Program-made: the position numbers and the translations under genes | Shown here: positions 18,312 to 27,882 of the stretch, piece after piece | Position numbering within the stretch: the first letter of the stretch is position 1 | Layout of the letters: the number at the start of each line of letters is the position of its first letter | Source: Planctomycetota bacterium | GTDB lineage: Bacteria > Planctomycetota > UBA1135 | Reading direction: 5' to 3' | DNA: 64,000 nt | Assembly (NCBI GenBank): GCA_004295085.1 | Contig: SHNF01000007.1 | Coordinates: 1 to 64,000 of the forward strand | Notes under the pieces: generated by a model | Seen by the model: the letters and a program-made list of their open reading frames with translations, nothing else | Told to the model about the DNA's origin: nothing | The model's database searches: none

Positions 18312-21022
18312 GCAGCCCGGACCTGGACGCGCTGGTGGGGGAGTGCGCGGCCCGTCTGGCGGAGGAGGGCGGAGAGGCGCTGGAAGAGCTGTGCGCCGCT
18401 CATCCGCAGCACGCGGAGGCGCTGCGCGCGCGCCTCCGGCTTCTGATCGAGGCCGGACTGCTCGATGCCTCCGACGAGCTGTCCGCGCCAGCAGTTCCGC
18501 AGCGGCTTGGCGACTTCGAGCTCCTGCGCCTGCTCGGCGGCGGCGGCATGGGCGTGGTGTACCTGGCGCGCCAGCAGTCGCTCGGCCGCCTGGTGGCGCT
18601 GAAGCTGATCCGGCCCGAGCACCTGTACTTCCCCGGCGCGCGCCAGCGCTTCCGCCGCGAAGTGGAAGCCGTGGCACGGCTCCAGCATCCCGGCATCGTG
18701 CCGGTCCACCTCGTCGGCGCGGAGGGACAGCTTCCCTACTTCGCCATGGAGTACGTGCGGGGCGCGACCTTGGCCGAGATCCTGCGCAAGCTGTGCGGCC
18801 GGGAGGTCACGCGCCTGGCGGGCAGGGACATCCAGGAGGCACTGGGAGACACCGATAGCTCGGCCTCGCCCTTGTTCGCGGGCCGCTACGAGGAGGTCGC
18901 GCTGCGGCTGATCCGCGAGGTGGCGGAAGCGCTGGAGCACGCCCACCGCCGCGGCGTGCTGCACCGTGACGTCAAGCCGAGCAACATCATGTTGACGGCG
19001 GAGGGCCGCGTGATGCTGCTCGACTTCGGCGTCGCGGCCACCGCCGGCGCCGGCGAGCTGACGCGCACTGGCAGCCAGCCCGGCTCGCTGCCGTACATGT
19101 CGCCGGAGCAGCTCCGCGGCGAGCGCGAGGCGGTGGACCGGCGCACCGACATTTACTCGCTGGGCGTCACGCTCTACGAGCTCCTGACCCTCCGCTCTCC
19201 CTTCGCCGGCGCAAGCAGCGAGGGAGTGCGCCGCCGCGTCCTGGAGGGAAGGTTCGAGAGGCCGCGGCAGCGGAATCCGGCCCTTACCCGCGACATGGAG
19301 ATCGTCTGCACCACCGCGATGGAAAGCGAGCGGGAGCGCCGCTATGCATCTGCGGCCGACTTCGCCCGCGATCTCGGCAACGTGCTGGAGAAACGGCCGA
19401 TCGAGGCCCGGCCGGCCGGCGTCCTGATGCGAGCCGGGCGCTGGGTGCAACGGCGCCCGGCGCTGGCCTCCGCGCTCCTGCTCGGCTTCCTGGCCTTCGC
19501 GGTCGCGCCGGCCCTCCTCGCCTGGCAGACCGCGCGCAGCAACGCGGCCCTCAGGCAGGAGGTGCGCGTGCAGGAGGAGGAGCTGGACGTCCTGGTCGCG
19601 TTGCTGGACGTGCCGGACCCGCGCGTGGGGGCCGGCGAGCGCGCCCCGCTCCTGCTGCTCCTGGACCAGGCCGAGAAGACGGCGCGGGAGAAGCTGACCA
19701 CCGACGCGCTGCTGCGCGCCCGGGTGCTGGCGCAGGTCGGACGCGTGTACGCCAACCTGTACGAGGAGGAGAAGGCGGAGCCGCCCCTGCGCGAGTCGCT
19801 GCAGCTCCGGCGCGCGCAGCTGGCGCCGGACGACCTCGCGGTGGCCGAGAGCGAAGACCTGCTGGGCGTCCTCCTGCACCAGAAGCGCGACCTGGACGGC
19901 GCGGAGCCCCTGTTGCTGCACGCGCTGGCGGTCCGGAGGGAGGCCTTGGGAGCCAGCGCGCCCACGGCCCGGAGCCTGCATCATTGCGGCCGGCTGCGCA
20001 TGTCGCGCCGGGACTTCGCGGGCGCGGCCGAGCAGTTGCAGCAGGCCGCCGCCATGCGCGAGGGTCTGCACCTGGCGGCCGGCGCGGAATTCGTCGAGCT
20101 GCTGGCGGATCTCGGCCAGGTGCTGCTGTTCCAGAACGACCAGGCCCGGTGCGAGAGCGTGCTCCAGCGCGCCCTGGCCCTCGGCGACGGTCTGGCCGGC
20201 GGTCCGGCGGTGGGCGCGGCCCGCGCCCGGCTGCATCTCGCCCGACTGCGCAACCTGCAGGGGCGGGCGACGGAGGGGGAGCAACTGGCGCGGGAGGCGG
20301 TGGAACTGCTCCGTGGCGCCGTCAGCGACAGCCACATCTACCTGGTCGAAGCCGAGTTGATCCTGTCCGACTCGCTGCGCAACACCGGCAAGGCGGAGGA
20401 GGCGGAAGAGCACTTCCGCAACGGCCATGCCATGGTCCGCCAGCGCTATCCCGGCCACCGCTACGAGGGCACCTGCCTGTGCAAGCTGGGCGTGATCGCG
20501 CTCCAGCAAGGCGCTGCCGCGCAAGCGGAGGAGCTGCTGCGCCAGGGCATCGCGCTGCTGGAGCGGCGCGTGGACGCGCGCGATGCCGAGCTCATCGCGG
20601 CGCGCTTCCAGCTGGCCTCCGCCGTGTACGAACAGCGCCGCTACGACGAGGCCGAGGAGCTGCTGCTGCGCAGCCGCGACGAGGTCCTGGCCAGCTTCGG
20701 CCCCACGCATCCGTTCCTGGCGGACCCGCTGTTCATCCTCGGGAGCCTGCGCCAGTCCCAGCAGCGCTTCGAGGAAGCCAGGGACCACTACGCGCAGGGG
20801 CTGGCGGTCCTGTCCGCGGAGGATCCGCGCCGCGGACTGCACATGGCGCGTTTGATGGCGGTGTGCGAGCGGCTGGCACGGACGGAGGAGGCGGTGCGCT
20901 GGGGCGAGCAGGCGCTGCCGATCCTGGAACGGTGGTATCCGGCGCTGGCGCCGCCGCTGCAGGAGGATCTGGCCCGCCTGGGCCGGGAAGAACAGGCGCC
21001 GGATGCATCCGCGTACTACTAG
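18308..21022 (+). CDS. Transmembrane Ser/Thr protein kinase with TPR domain
   Basis: 904-residue Hanks-type kinase. The kinase domain spans about 68-365: glycine loop LLGGGGMGVVYLA (75-87), Lys99 in ALKLI, HRDVKPSNIML (near 219), DFGVA, and SPEQLRGE. One membrane helix lies near 385-405, followed by ~490 residues of helical tetratricopeptide repeats with A.....LGR and .AE.LL..AL patterns. The N-terminal 65 residues resemble a short acidic sensor tail. Its ATG overlaps the ECF sigma stop (ATGA), so the kinase is co-translated with the sigma factor and is its likely regulator (inference from family context). The signal sensed is unknown. Confidence 0.9.
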   Translation: MSSPDLDALVGECAARLAEEGGEALEELCAAHPQHAEALRARLRLLIEAGLLDASDELSAPAVPQRLGDFELLRLLGGGGMGVVYLARQQSLGRLVALKLIRPEHLYFPGARQRFRREVEAVARLQHPGIVPVHLVGAEGQLPYFAMEYVRGATLAEILRKLCGREVTRLAGRDIQEALGDTDSSASPLFAGRYEEVALRLIREVAEALEHAHRRGVLHRDVKPSNIMLTAEGRVMLLDFGVAATAGAGELTRTGSQPGSLPYMSPEQLRGEREAVDRRTDIYSLGVTLYELLTLRSPFAGASSEGVRRRVLEGRFERPRQRNPALTRDMEIVCTTAMESERERRYASAADFARDLGNVLEKRPIEARPAGVLMRAGRWVQRRPALASALLLGFLAFAVAPALLAWQTARSNAALRQEVRVQEEELDVLVALLDVPDPRVGAGERAPLLLLLDQAEKTAREKLTTDALLRARVLAQVGRVYANLYEEEKAEPPLRESLQLRRAQLAPDDLAVAESEDLLGVLLHQKRDLDGAEPLLLHALAVRREALGASAPTARSLHHCGRLRMSRRDFAGAAEQLQQAAAMREGLHLAAGAEFVELLADLGQVLLFQNDQARCESVLQRALALGDGLAGGPAVGAARARLHLARLRNLQGRATEGEQLAREAVELLRGAVSDSHIYLVEAELILSDSLRNTGKAEEAEEHFRNGHAMVRQRYPGHRYEGTCLCKLGVIALQQGAAAQAEELLRQGIALLERRVDARDAELIAARFQLASAVYEQRRYDEAEELLLRSRDEVLASFGPTHPFLADPLFILGSLRQSQQRFEEARDHYAQGLAVLSAEDPRRGLHMARLMAVCERLARTEEAVRWGEQALPILERWYPALAPPLQEDLARLGREEQAPDASAYY

Positions 21023-21032
21023 GAGGAGGCTC

Positions 21033-21038
21033 TAAGAT
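21033..21038 (+). promoter_or_regulatory. Possible -10 box of lon
   Basis: TAAGAT within GGCTCTAAGAT sits 15 bases before the lon ATG, and an almost identical GCCTCTAAGCT precedes the response-regulator gene at 27948. AGGAGGAG just upstream would be a Shine-Dalgarno only for a start nearer to it. No clear -35. Confidence 0.3.
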
Positions 21039-21053
21039 CTCGGAGTTCCCGCG

Positions 21054-23507
21054 ATGAGCGCACAGGAAACCAGCGTCACGGCGCCCGCCGCCTCCGATCA
21101 AGGCGACGGCGAGGTCGAAGACCTCGCCCCCCCGGAGGACGGCAACCTGCCCGCCCGGCGCGGGGAGGCGCCGCCCAACGTCCTGGTCATCTTCCCGCTG
21201 CACCGCTCGGTGCCTTTCCCGGGCCTGTTCATGCCGGTCACCGCGGAGGCCGGGGCCGAGACCGAGATCATGGAGAAGGCACTGGCCCAGGGCCGCCACA
21301 TCGGCCTGCTGCTGCGGCCGGGCAGCAAGGGCGCGGGCGACTACAAGGCCGCGGAATTCGCCAAGGTCGGGGTCCTGGCGGAGGTGCAGAAGCGCCTGCG
21401 GCTGCCGGACGGCAACAGCAACTACCTGTGCAAGGGGCTGCGCCGCTGCGCCGTGGAGCGCTTCGCGAAGGAGGGGCCGGTGCCGGTGGCGCGCGTCTCC
21501 TACCCGGAAGAGGTGTACCCGCCGGGCAAGGAGACCGAAGCCCTGGCGCGCGCGGTGCTCATGGTGGCCCAGAAGGTGGCCAAGCACCAGCCCAACCTGG
21601 ACGACAGCTTCAGCCTGGCGGCCCTGAACATGGACTCCGCCGGGGCGCTCGCGGACTTCGTGGCCGCCTACCTGATGAAGGACACGGCCGAGAAGCAGCA
21701 GGTCCTGGAGTCCTTCGACGTGCGCGAGCGCCTGCGCCTGGTGGACGAGGCGTTGACGCGCGAGCTGGTGATGCTGGAACTGGGCGACCGCATCCAGACC
21801 GAGATCCGCCAGAAGGTCGAGAAGCAGCAGAAGGAGTACTTCCTGCGCGAGCAGGTCCGGATCATCCGGCGCGAGCTGGGCGAGGAGGTGGAGCCACAAG
21901 AGCGGGACAAGGGGGTGTTCCTGAAGCGGCTGGAGGAACGTGAGTTTCCGGAAGAGGTTCGGGCCAAGGTGAAGGAGGAGGCCGAGCGGCTGGGGACGAT
22001 CCCGCCGATGTCGCCGGAATACCCGGTGGTGCGCAACTACCTGGAGTGGCTGACGGAGCTGCCCTGGAAGGTCAGCAGCGTGGACCGCATCGATCTCCAG
22101 CGCGCCGAGCGCATCCTGGAGCGCGATCACTATGGCTTGAAGGAGGCGAAGGAGCGGATCCTCGAGTTCCTGGGGGTCCGCAAGATGAAGCCGGAGCACA
22201 CCGGGCCGATCCTGTGCCTGGTGGGGCCGCCCGGCGTCGGCAAGACCTCGCTCGGGATGGCGATCGCGGAGTCCACGGGGCGCCGGTTCGAGCGCATGTC
22301 GCTCGGCGGGATGCGGGACGAGGCCGAGATCAAGGGGCACCGGCGCACGTACGTGGGCGCGCTGCCCGGTCGCATCCTGCAGATGATCCGCCGCGCCGGC
22401 ACCAACAACCCGGTCATCGTGCTGGACGAGATCGACAAGGTTGGCAAGGACTTCCGCGGCGATCCCGCCAGCGCGCTGCTGGAGGTGCTGGACCCGGCCC
22501 AGAACAACGCTTTTCTCGATTTCTACATGGACATCCCCTTCGATCTCTCGAAGGTGCTTTTCCTGGCCACCGCCAACTCCCTGCACACCATCCCGCCGGC
22601 CCTGCTGGACCGGATGGAGGTGCTGGAGCTGCCGGGCTACATCACGGCGGAGAAGGTGCAGATCGCGCGCCGCCACCTGCTGCCGCGCCAGTTGCGCCAG
22701 CACGGGCTCGACGCCGCCCGGCTGCGGCTCGCGCCCGAGACGATCCGCGCCATCATCAACGGATATACCCGCGAGGCCGGCGTGCGCGGCCTGGAGAAGG
22801 CCCTGGCCTCGCTGTGCCGCAAGCGCACCCTGGAGCTGGCGCGCGGCAAGCGGCCCAGGCCCGAGTTCACGGTCGCGGACCTGGCGAAGTACCTGGGCCC
22901 GGCCAAGTATCTGGAAGACCGGCTGGACCTCAGCCCGGAGGTGGGGGTGGCCCTGGGCCTCGCCTACACGCCTTACGGCGGCGACGTGCTGGCGATCGAG
23001 TGCGTGCGCTATCCGGGCAGCGGCAAGGTGGCGTTCACCGGCAGCCTCGGCGACGTCATGATCGAGTCCTGCCGCATTGCCCACGCCTACCTGCGCTCCC
23101 ACGCCGCGCAGTTCGGACTGAAGACCGAGGATTTCGACAAGAGCGACCTGCACGTGCACTTCCCTGCCGGCGCCGTGCCCAAGGACGGACCGAGCGCCGG
23201 CATCGCCATCACCTGCGCCATGCTGTCGCGGCTGACCGGCCGGCGGCTGCGGGCGCGCGTCGGCATGACCGGCGAGTTGACCCTGGTGGGCGACGTGCTG
23301 CCGATCGGCGGCGTGCGCGAGAAGGTGCTGACGGCCAAACGCCGGCGCATCCGCACCGTCATCCTGCCGGTGGAGAACGCGCGCGACGTGCAGCTCCTGG
23401 ATCCGGCGTGGACGGCCGGTCTGGAGTTCCGGTACGTGCGCCGGCTGGACGACGCGCTCGGCACCGCCTTTCCGGCGCCGCTGCTGGCCCGCAGCCGCGC
23501 TCGATGA
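21054..23507 (+). CDS. lon: ATP-dependent Lon protease
   Basis: 817-residue cytosolic AAA+ serine protease that degrades misfolded and regulatory proteins. N-terminal substrate-binding LON domain at about 40-245 (FPLHRSVPFPGLFMPV), AAA+ module with Walker A GPPGVGKT near residue 391 and IVLDEIDK, then the protease domain with PKDGPSAGIAI (catalytic Ser near 713) and the Lys in REKVLTAKR (near 756), the Ser-Lys dyad. An extra ~35-residue acidic N-terminus precedes the first domain. Its stop overlaps the start of the transporter gene (ATGA). Confidence 0.95.
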   Translation: MSAQETSVTAPAASDQGDGEVEDLAPPEDGNLPARRGEAPPNVLVIFPLHRSVPFPGLFMPVTAEAGAETEIMEKALAQGRHIGLLLRPGSKGAGDYKAAEFAKVGVLAEVQKRLRLPDGNSNYLCKGLRRCAVERFAKEGPVPVARVSYPEEVYPPGKETEALARAVLMVAQKVAKHQPNLDDSFSLAALNMDSAGALADFVAAYLMKDTAEKQQVLESFDVRERLRLVDEALTRELVMLELGDRIQTEIRQKVEKQQKEYFLREQVRIIRRELGEEVEPQERDKGVFLKRLEEREFPEEVRAKVKEEAERLGTIPPMSPEYPVVRNYLEWLTELPWKVSSVDRIDLQRAERILERDHYGLKEAKERILEFLGVRKMKPEHTGPILCLVGPPGVGKTSLGMAIAESTGRRFERMSLGGMRDEAEIKGHRRTYVGALPGRILQMIRRAGTNNPVIVLDEIDKVGKDFRGDPASALLEVLDPAQNNAFLDFYMDIPFDLSKVLFLATANSLHTIPPALLDRMEVLELPGYITAEKVQIARRHLLPRQLRQHGLDAARLRLAPETIRAIINGYTREAGVRGLEKALASLCRKRTLELARGKRPRPEFTVADLAKYLGPAKYLEDRLDLSPEVGVALGLAYTPYGGDVLAIECVRYPGSGKVAFTGSLGDVMIESCRIAHAYLRSHAAQFGLKTEDFDKSDLHVHFPAGAVPKDGPSAGIAITCAMLSRLTGRRLRARVGMTGELTLVGDVLPIGGVREKVLTAKRRRIRTVILPVENARDVQLLDPAWTAGLEFRYVRRLDDALGTAFPAPLLARSRAR

Positions 23508-24775
23508 GCTCCAGCGCCGCCGCCGGGCGCGAGACCGCCGCCATCCCGCGCCTGTGCGTCATGATGTTCCTCCAGTTCTTCGTCTGGGGCGCCTGGTACG
23601 TCTCCATGACCGGCTGGATGGGCGACGCCCGCCTGGACGGGCTCACCCCCTGGGCTTATTCGGTCGGTCCCCTGGCCGCGATCGTCTCGCCCTTCTTCCT
23701 CGGCATGGTGGCGGATCGTTTCTTTCCCTCGCAGAAGGTGCTGGGGCTGCTGCACCTGCTGGGCGGAGCCTTCCTGCTCGCGGTGCCGAACGTGATCGAA
23801 GCGGCGCCCCAGGCCGCCGACAAGCCGACCGGGTTCTTCCACCCCTTCGTCCTGCTTCTGCTCGGCCACATGCTCTGCTACATGCCGACGCTGGGGCTCA
23901 CGAACACGGTCTCCTTCCACCACATCGCCAGCCCCGAGCAACAGTTTCCGCTGATCCGCGTCTTCGGCACCATCGGCTGGATCGCCGGCAACATCGCCGT
24001 CACGCTGCTCCCGGACGGCGACCGGTCGCCCTTCCAGTTCGGGCTGGCCGGGGGCGCGGCCGTGCTGCTCGGACTTTACAGCTTCAGCCTGCCGCACACG
24101 CCGCCGCCGCTCGCGGGCCAGCGCGTGCGCGCGCGCGAGATCCTGGGCGCCGACGCCCTGGCCCTGTTCAAGGACCGCAACTACCTGGTCTTCATCCTCT
24201 GTTCCTTCCTGATCTGCATCCCTCTGGCCGGCTACTACAACCAGGCGCGCAACTTCGTGGGCTACGCCGGCTTCAGCAACCCGACTCTCAACATGTCCTT
24301 CGGGCAGATGTCCGAGATCTTCTTCATGCTGGCCATGCCGCTGTTCTTCGCGCGGCTGGGCGTGAAGCGGATGCTGGCGCTCGGCATGCTGGCCTGGGTG
24401 CTGCGCTACGGCCTGTTCTCCGCGGCCGCGGACGACCGGATCCGCTGGATGATCCTGGTCGGCATCCTTCTGCACGGCATCTGCTACGACTTCTTCTTCG
24501 TCACCGGCTTCATCTACGTGGACAGGACCGCGCCGCATGCGATCCGCGGCCAGGCCCAGGGCTTCCTGGTCCTGATCACCCAGGGCCTGGGGCTGGGCCT
24601 CGGCGCCCAGGTCTTCGGCAAGCTGGTGGCCGCCCACACCTCGACCACGGAGGGTGCCGAGGTCCACGACTGGCAGCAGATCTGGCTGCTCCCCGGCCTC
24701 GCCGCCGGCGTGATCCTGGCGGCCTTCCTTCTGCTGTTCCGGGATGATGGCCGCTCAGCGCGGCAGGCCGTCTAG
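23504..24775 (+). CDS. MFS transporter, nucleoside:H+ symporter type
   Basis: 423-residue protein with about 12 hydrophobic helices. MFLQFFVWGAWYVSMTGWM in helix 1 and GHMLCYMPTLGLTNTVSFHH in helix 4 resemble the NupG/XapB nucleoside-proton symporter family, common as uncharacterised MFS members in planctomycetes. The predicted substrate is a nucleoside or related metabolite. The ATG at 23504 overlaps the lon stop; the gene is tail-to-tail with the HAD gene, sharing about 21 bases of coding sequence. Confidence 0.85.
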   Translation: MSSSAAAGRETAAIPRLCVMMFLQFFVWGAWYVSMTGWMGDARLDGLTPWAYSVGPLAAIVSPFFLGMVADRFFPSQKVLGLLHLLGGAFLLAVPNVIEAAPQAADKPTGFFHPFVLLLLGHMLCYMPTLGLTNTVSFHHIASPEQQFPLIRVFGTIGWIAGNIAVTLLPDGDRSPFQFGLAGGAAVLLGLYSFSLPHTPPPLAGQRVRAREILGADALALFKDRNYLVFILCSFLICIPLAGYYNQARNFVGYAGFSNPTLNMSFGQMSEIFFMLAMPLFFARLGVKRMLALGMLAWVLRYGLFSAAADDRIRWMILVGILLHGICYDFFFVTGFIYVDRTAPHAIRGQAQGFLVLITQGLGLGLGAQVFGKLVAAHTSTTEGAEVHDWQQIWLLPGLAAGVILAAFLLLFRDDGRSARQAV

Positions 24776-25435
24776 GCGCTCGAGCAGCTCCTCCAGGGAG
24801 CACAGGCGCAGGTGCGCGGCGCGGAGATCCGGATCCGGGTGGGTGCGGCTGGGGACGGCCACCGTGAACACGCCCGCCGCGAGCGCCGCGGCCACGCCGC
24901 TGCACGAGTCCTCCACGGCGATGCAGGACGCCGGCGCCGCGCGCAGGCGCGCCGCCGCCGCGAGATAGCAGTCGGGGAAGGGCTTGCTGCGCGCGCAGTC
25001 GTCGTGACCGGAGACCCGCAGCGGCAGCAGGGCGCTCAGCCCCGCCGCCGCCAGCATGCCGTCGATCGCGTCGCGCGGCGAGGACGAGACCACCGCGGCC
25101 GCGACCCCGGCGGCGTGCAGCCGCCGGAGCAGGCTCAGGACGCCGGGCAGCGGCTCCATCCGCACCTCCGCGAGCAGGTCCAGGAACGCCGCGGTACGCT
25201 GCGCCGCCAGCTCCCGCGGCCGTCCCGGGATGCCGAATCTCGCCTGCAGCGCGCTCCAGAACGGCTCATCCGAGGACCCGATGAAGGGCTTGAAGTCCGT
25301 GTACTCCAGGCGATGACCGAAGGCCGCCAGGATCCGGTTCGTGCTGGCGTAGTGCAGCGGCTCGCTGTCCACCAGGGTCCCGTCCAGGTCGAACAGGACG
25401 CCGCGCAGTGGCTGCGGGAAGGGCGGCGCCGGCAT
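24755..25435 (-). CDS. HAD-superfamily hydrolase (beta-phosphoglucomutase-like)
   Basis: 226-residue cytosolic phosphatase or mutase. Motif I FDLDGTLVDSEPLH, motif II VVSSSPRDAI, motif III Lys in SKPFPDCY and motif IV VEDSCSGVAAALAAG are all present; the alpha-helical cap after motif I (subclass IA) groups it with beta-phosphoglucomutase-like enzymes. The substrate is probably a small phosphorylated sugar. ATG at 25435 chosen because it directly precedes the conserved domain; a long in-frame extension upstream is antisense to the lipoprotein gene and not real. Confidence 0.88.
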   Translation of the reverse strand: MPAPPFPQPLRGVLFDLDGTLVDSEPLHYASTNRILAAFGHRLEYTDFKPFIGSSDEPFWSALQARFGIPGRPRELAAQRTAAFLDLLAEVRMEPLPGVLSLLRRLHAAGVAAAVVSSSPRDAIDGMLAAAGLSALLPLRVSGHDDCARSKPFPDCYLAAAARLRAAPASCIAVEDSCSGVAAALAAGVFTVAVPSRTHPDPDLRAAHLRLCSLEELLERLDGLPR

Positions 25436-25447
25436 GGGGCCGGCATT

Positions 25448-26686
25448 GTGGGCGCGCTGGCGCTGGCATGCACGGGCCTGGCCGCCTGCAGGGCTCCCGA
25501 GGTCGCTTCCTTCCGCGTGGCGGACGCTGCGCCGATCGAGCTGCGGCTGCCCCCCGAGTGCGAGCACTGGCGCGCCCCCCTGGTTTCCGAGTGCGCCGAC
25601 GTCGCCCGCGCCTTCGCGCGGCTGGCGGCGCGCTGGCCGCAGGCGCGCGCGCACGGCCCGGAGCCGGCGCCGCTGCGCCTGCTGGTGGCGGCCGACCTGG
25701 CGGAGGCGGCGGCGCTCTACCAGGTCCTGCAGCTGGATGGCGATCCGAAGGTCGCGCGCACGTTCCGCCAGCAGCGGCTGGCGATCGTGCCGCTGCCGCG
25801 CCGCGACGCCTTGCTGACGCAGCGCCCGTTGCCGCCGCTCACCTGGCGCCAGACCCTGCGCCATGAGATGGCGCACCTGTTGAGCCTCGACCGGCCGCAG
25901 CTGCAGGCCGCGCCGGCCTGGTTCCAGGAGGGCCTGGCGGAGGACTGCACCGATTCGTGGCGCACGGGCGCGCCGCAGGCGCCCGGGATGGCGCACGGGG
26001 TCGCGGTCCTGGCCCTGCGGGACTTCCTGGACCGGCAACCCGGCGGGCGCGCGGCCTTCGAGGCGCTGGCGGACGCTCCGGGCGAAGCCCGGCTGATGGC
26101 CTGGCGCATCGCCGCGGAACGCGCGTGCCGGGAGTCGCCGCAAAGCGAGCCCTGGCGCGCGGTGCAGGGCTGGACGCTCGCCGACCTGCGCCTCGCCCTG
26201 GGGGAGGTGCCAGCCGGTGAGCCGGCCTTCGTGGGCCGGGAGGTGGATCCTCCGGCGCCGGTCTCCGGCGCCGGAGCGGAGGAGCTGCTGCTCGCCTCCT
26301 GGCCCGGCGAGACCGTGGCGGTCCGCGCGCACCCCGGATTCCTCGAGTCCGCCTCGCGCGCGCTGGTGGCCCAGGTCGGCCGCAGCGGCACGCCGGAGGC
26401 CGGGTTCGTGATCGCGGGCGCGGGCGGCCAGCAGCTGCGCGTGCGCCTGAGCAAGTTCGGCGGCTTCGCGGCCCGGCTCGAGCCGCTGGGCAGCGCCGCG
26501 ACGCATCCGCTCCAGGACCTGCCCGCGGATGGAGCCATCGGCACGCCCCGGGAGTTCCAGATCCAGCAGTCGGGCGGCGTCCTGCGCCTGCGCAGCGGCG
26601 ACTGGAAGGAGGCGTTCCCCCTGCAGCCGCCGCTGCGCCTGCAGTTCTACGTGCGCGACGGCGCGCTCAAGGTCACGCTACGCTGA
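25448..26686 (+). CDS. Lipoprotein with HExxH gluzincin-like peptidase motif
   Basis: 412-residue predicted lipoprotein: GTG at 25448 begins a signal with lipobox TGLAAC (Cys near 13). Mid-protein TLRHEMAHLLSLD contains HEMAH (about 138-142), and WFQEGLAED about 20 residues on provides the third zinc ligand Glu, the pattern of MA-clan (gluzincin) peptidases such as the M48/M61-like 'peptidase MA' family. The C-terminal ~170 residues have no recognised domain. It diverges from the HAD gene with only 12 bases between starts. Substrate unknown. Confidence 0.7.
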   Translation: MGALALACTGLAACRAPEVASFRVADAAPIELRLPPECEHWRAPLVSECADVARAFARLAARWPQARAHGPEPAPLRLLVAADLAEAAALYQVLQLDGDPKVARTFRQQRLAIVPLPRRDALLTQRPLPPLTWRQTLRHEMAHLLSLDRPQLQAAPAWFQEGLAEDCTDSWRTGAPQAPGMAHGVAVLALRDFLDRQPGGRAAFEALADAPGEARLMAWRIAAERACRESPQSEPWRAVQGWTLADLRLALGEVPAGEPAFVGREVDPPAPVSGAGAEELLLASWPGETVAVRAHPGFLESASRALVAQVGRSGTPEAGFVIAGAGGQQLRVRLSKFGGFAARLEPLGSAATHPLQDLPADGAIGTPREFQIQQSGGVLRLRSGDWKEAFPLQPPLRLQFYVRDGALKVTLR

Positions 26687-26692
26687 GCCGCC

Positions 26693-27328
26693 GTGGACCG
26701 CTACGTCACCATCGATCCGGACGCGCTGCGGCCGTCGCAGAAGTACGCGTGGATGATCGCGGTGGTGGTGCCGCGGCCCATCGGCTGGGTCACGACGCGC
26801 TCCCCGGGCGGCGTCGTGAACCTGGCGCCGTTTTCCTTCTTCAACGGCGTCACCAGCCACCCGCCGATCGTGAGCCTGGGGATCGGACGGCGCCGCGACG
26901 GCACGCGCAAGGACACGGCGCGCAACATCCTCGACACCGGCGAATTCGTGGCGCACCTGGTGGAGCACGAGCACCTGGAGGCGATGGTCGCGTCCTCGGC
27001 CGAGCTCCCGCCCGAGGCCAGCGAGCCGGAGCAGCTGGGACTGGAGCTGGTGTCCAGCGAGCGCGTCGGCGTTCCGGCGCTGGCGGCGGCGCGCGTGCGC
27101 CTGGAATGCCGCCTGGAGCGCCACATCGAGATCGGCGATGGGCCGTCGGACTTCATCCTGGGGCGCGTGCTCGCCTTCCGCGTCCGCTCCGACCTGCTGG
27201 CCCCCGACGGCTCGCTGGACCAGGCGCGGCTGGCGCCCATGGGACGCCTCGGGGGCGCCCTGTACGCACCGGTGGAGCGGCGCGTCGAGGTCGCGCGCCC
27301 CGGCCTCCCCAGGCGGCTGGAGCCCTGA
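26693..27328 (+). CDS. Flavin-reductase-family FMN-binding split-barrel protein
   Basis: 211-residue protein of the flavin reductase / DIM6-NTAB family. PRPIGWVTTRSPGGVVNLAPFSFFN is the FMN-binding block of the family (residues 28-52 region), and NILDTGEFVAHLV follows. Members reduce or bind FMN, or act as oxygenase partners. The start is GTG at 26693, six bases after the HExxH gene. The next gene begins two bases after its stop, suggesting a redox pair with the AhpD-like protein. Confidence 0.85.
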   Translation: MDRYVTIDPDALRPSQKYAWMIAVVVPRPIGWVTTRSPGGVVNLAPFSFFNGVTSHPPIVSLGIGRRRDGTRKDTARNILDTGEFVAHLVEHEHLEAMVASSAELPPEASEPEQLGLELVSSERVGVPALAAARVRLECRLERHIEIGDGPSDFILGRVLAFRVRSDLLAPDGSLDQARLAPMGRLGGALYAPVERRVEVARPGLPRRLEP

Positions 27329-27330
27329 GC

Positions 27331-27882
27331 ATGGCGTACATCCGCCCGGTCCCGGAATCCGAGGCGCAGGGCCTGCTGCGCCGGATCTACGCCGAGGCCG
27401 TGGCCCGCGCCGGACGCGTGTGGAACATCGTGCGCCTGCAGAGCCGCAACCCGGAGCAGCTGCGGGCCTCGCTGCAGCTCTACGCGGCCACCATGCTGGC
27501 GCACAGCGCGCTGCCCCGGCGCATGCGCGAGACGCTGGCGGTGGTGGTGAGCCGGGCCAACCACTGCCACTATTGAGTGGCGGCCCACGCCCACGACCTC
27601 CGTGCCGAGGCCGGCGAGCGCGAGCTGGCGGACCACCTGGAACGCCACGGCTGGGAGGATGCGCCCTTGAGCGCGGCGGAGCGCGCGCTGTGCGCGTACT
27701 CCGACAAGCTCACGCTCACGCCGGCGGCGTGCGGCGCCGCCGACATCGAGGGCTTGCGCGCCGCCGGGTGGTCGGAGCGCGAGATCAACGACGCCGTGCA
27801 GATCATCGCCTACTTCAACTACATCAACCGCGTGGCCGACGGCCTGGGCGTGGACCTCGAGGGCTGGATGCCCCGCGCGTGA
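27331..27882 (+). CDS. AhpD-like/CMD-family peroxidase-related protein, probable selenoprotein (TGA at residue 82)
   Basis: Read through one TGA (27574-27576), this is a 183-residue protein of the carboxymuconolactone decarboxylase/AhpD superfamily, the usual length of the peroxidase-related subgroup. The redox motif of the family is E......N.C.YC...H; here it reads RETLAVVVSRANHCHY, then TGA, then VAAHAHDL, so the TGA sits exactly at the second Cys of CxxC. The sequence stays in frame and family-like on both sides (ends in IIAYFNYINRVADGLG). This strongly suggests selenocysteine (CxxU); AhpD-like selenoproteins are known. Alternatives: a Cys-to-stop mutation or sequencing error (TGC/TGT to TGA). 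The Sec machinery is not in the window. Confidence 0.8.
27577..27613 (+). promoter_or_regulatory. Candidate bacterial SECIS hairpin
   Basis: Directly after the TGA, CGGCC (27581-27585) can pair with GGCCG (27609-27613) and CACG (27592-27595) with CGTG (27601-27604), leaving a small apical loop ACCTC, or GACCTCC if the last pair opens, which would put a G first in the loop about 18 bases after the TGA. Position and size fit bacterial SECIS elements; the pairing was found by eye only. Confidence 0.45.

Noticed and set aside
27577-27882. Separate short gene after the TGA
   Set aside because: Its first codon is GTG right after the TGA and it continues the same family domain, so it is one gene with the upstream part.
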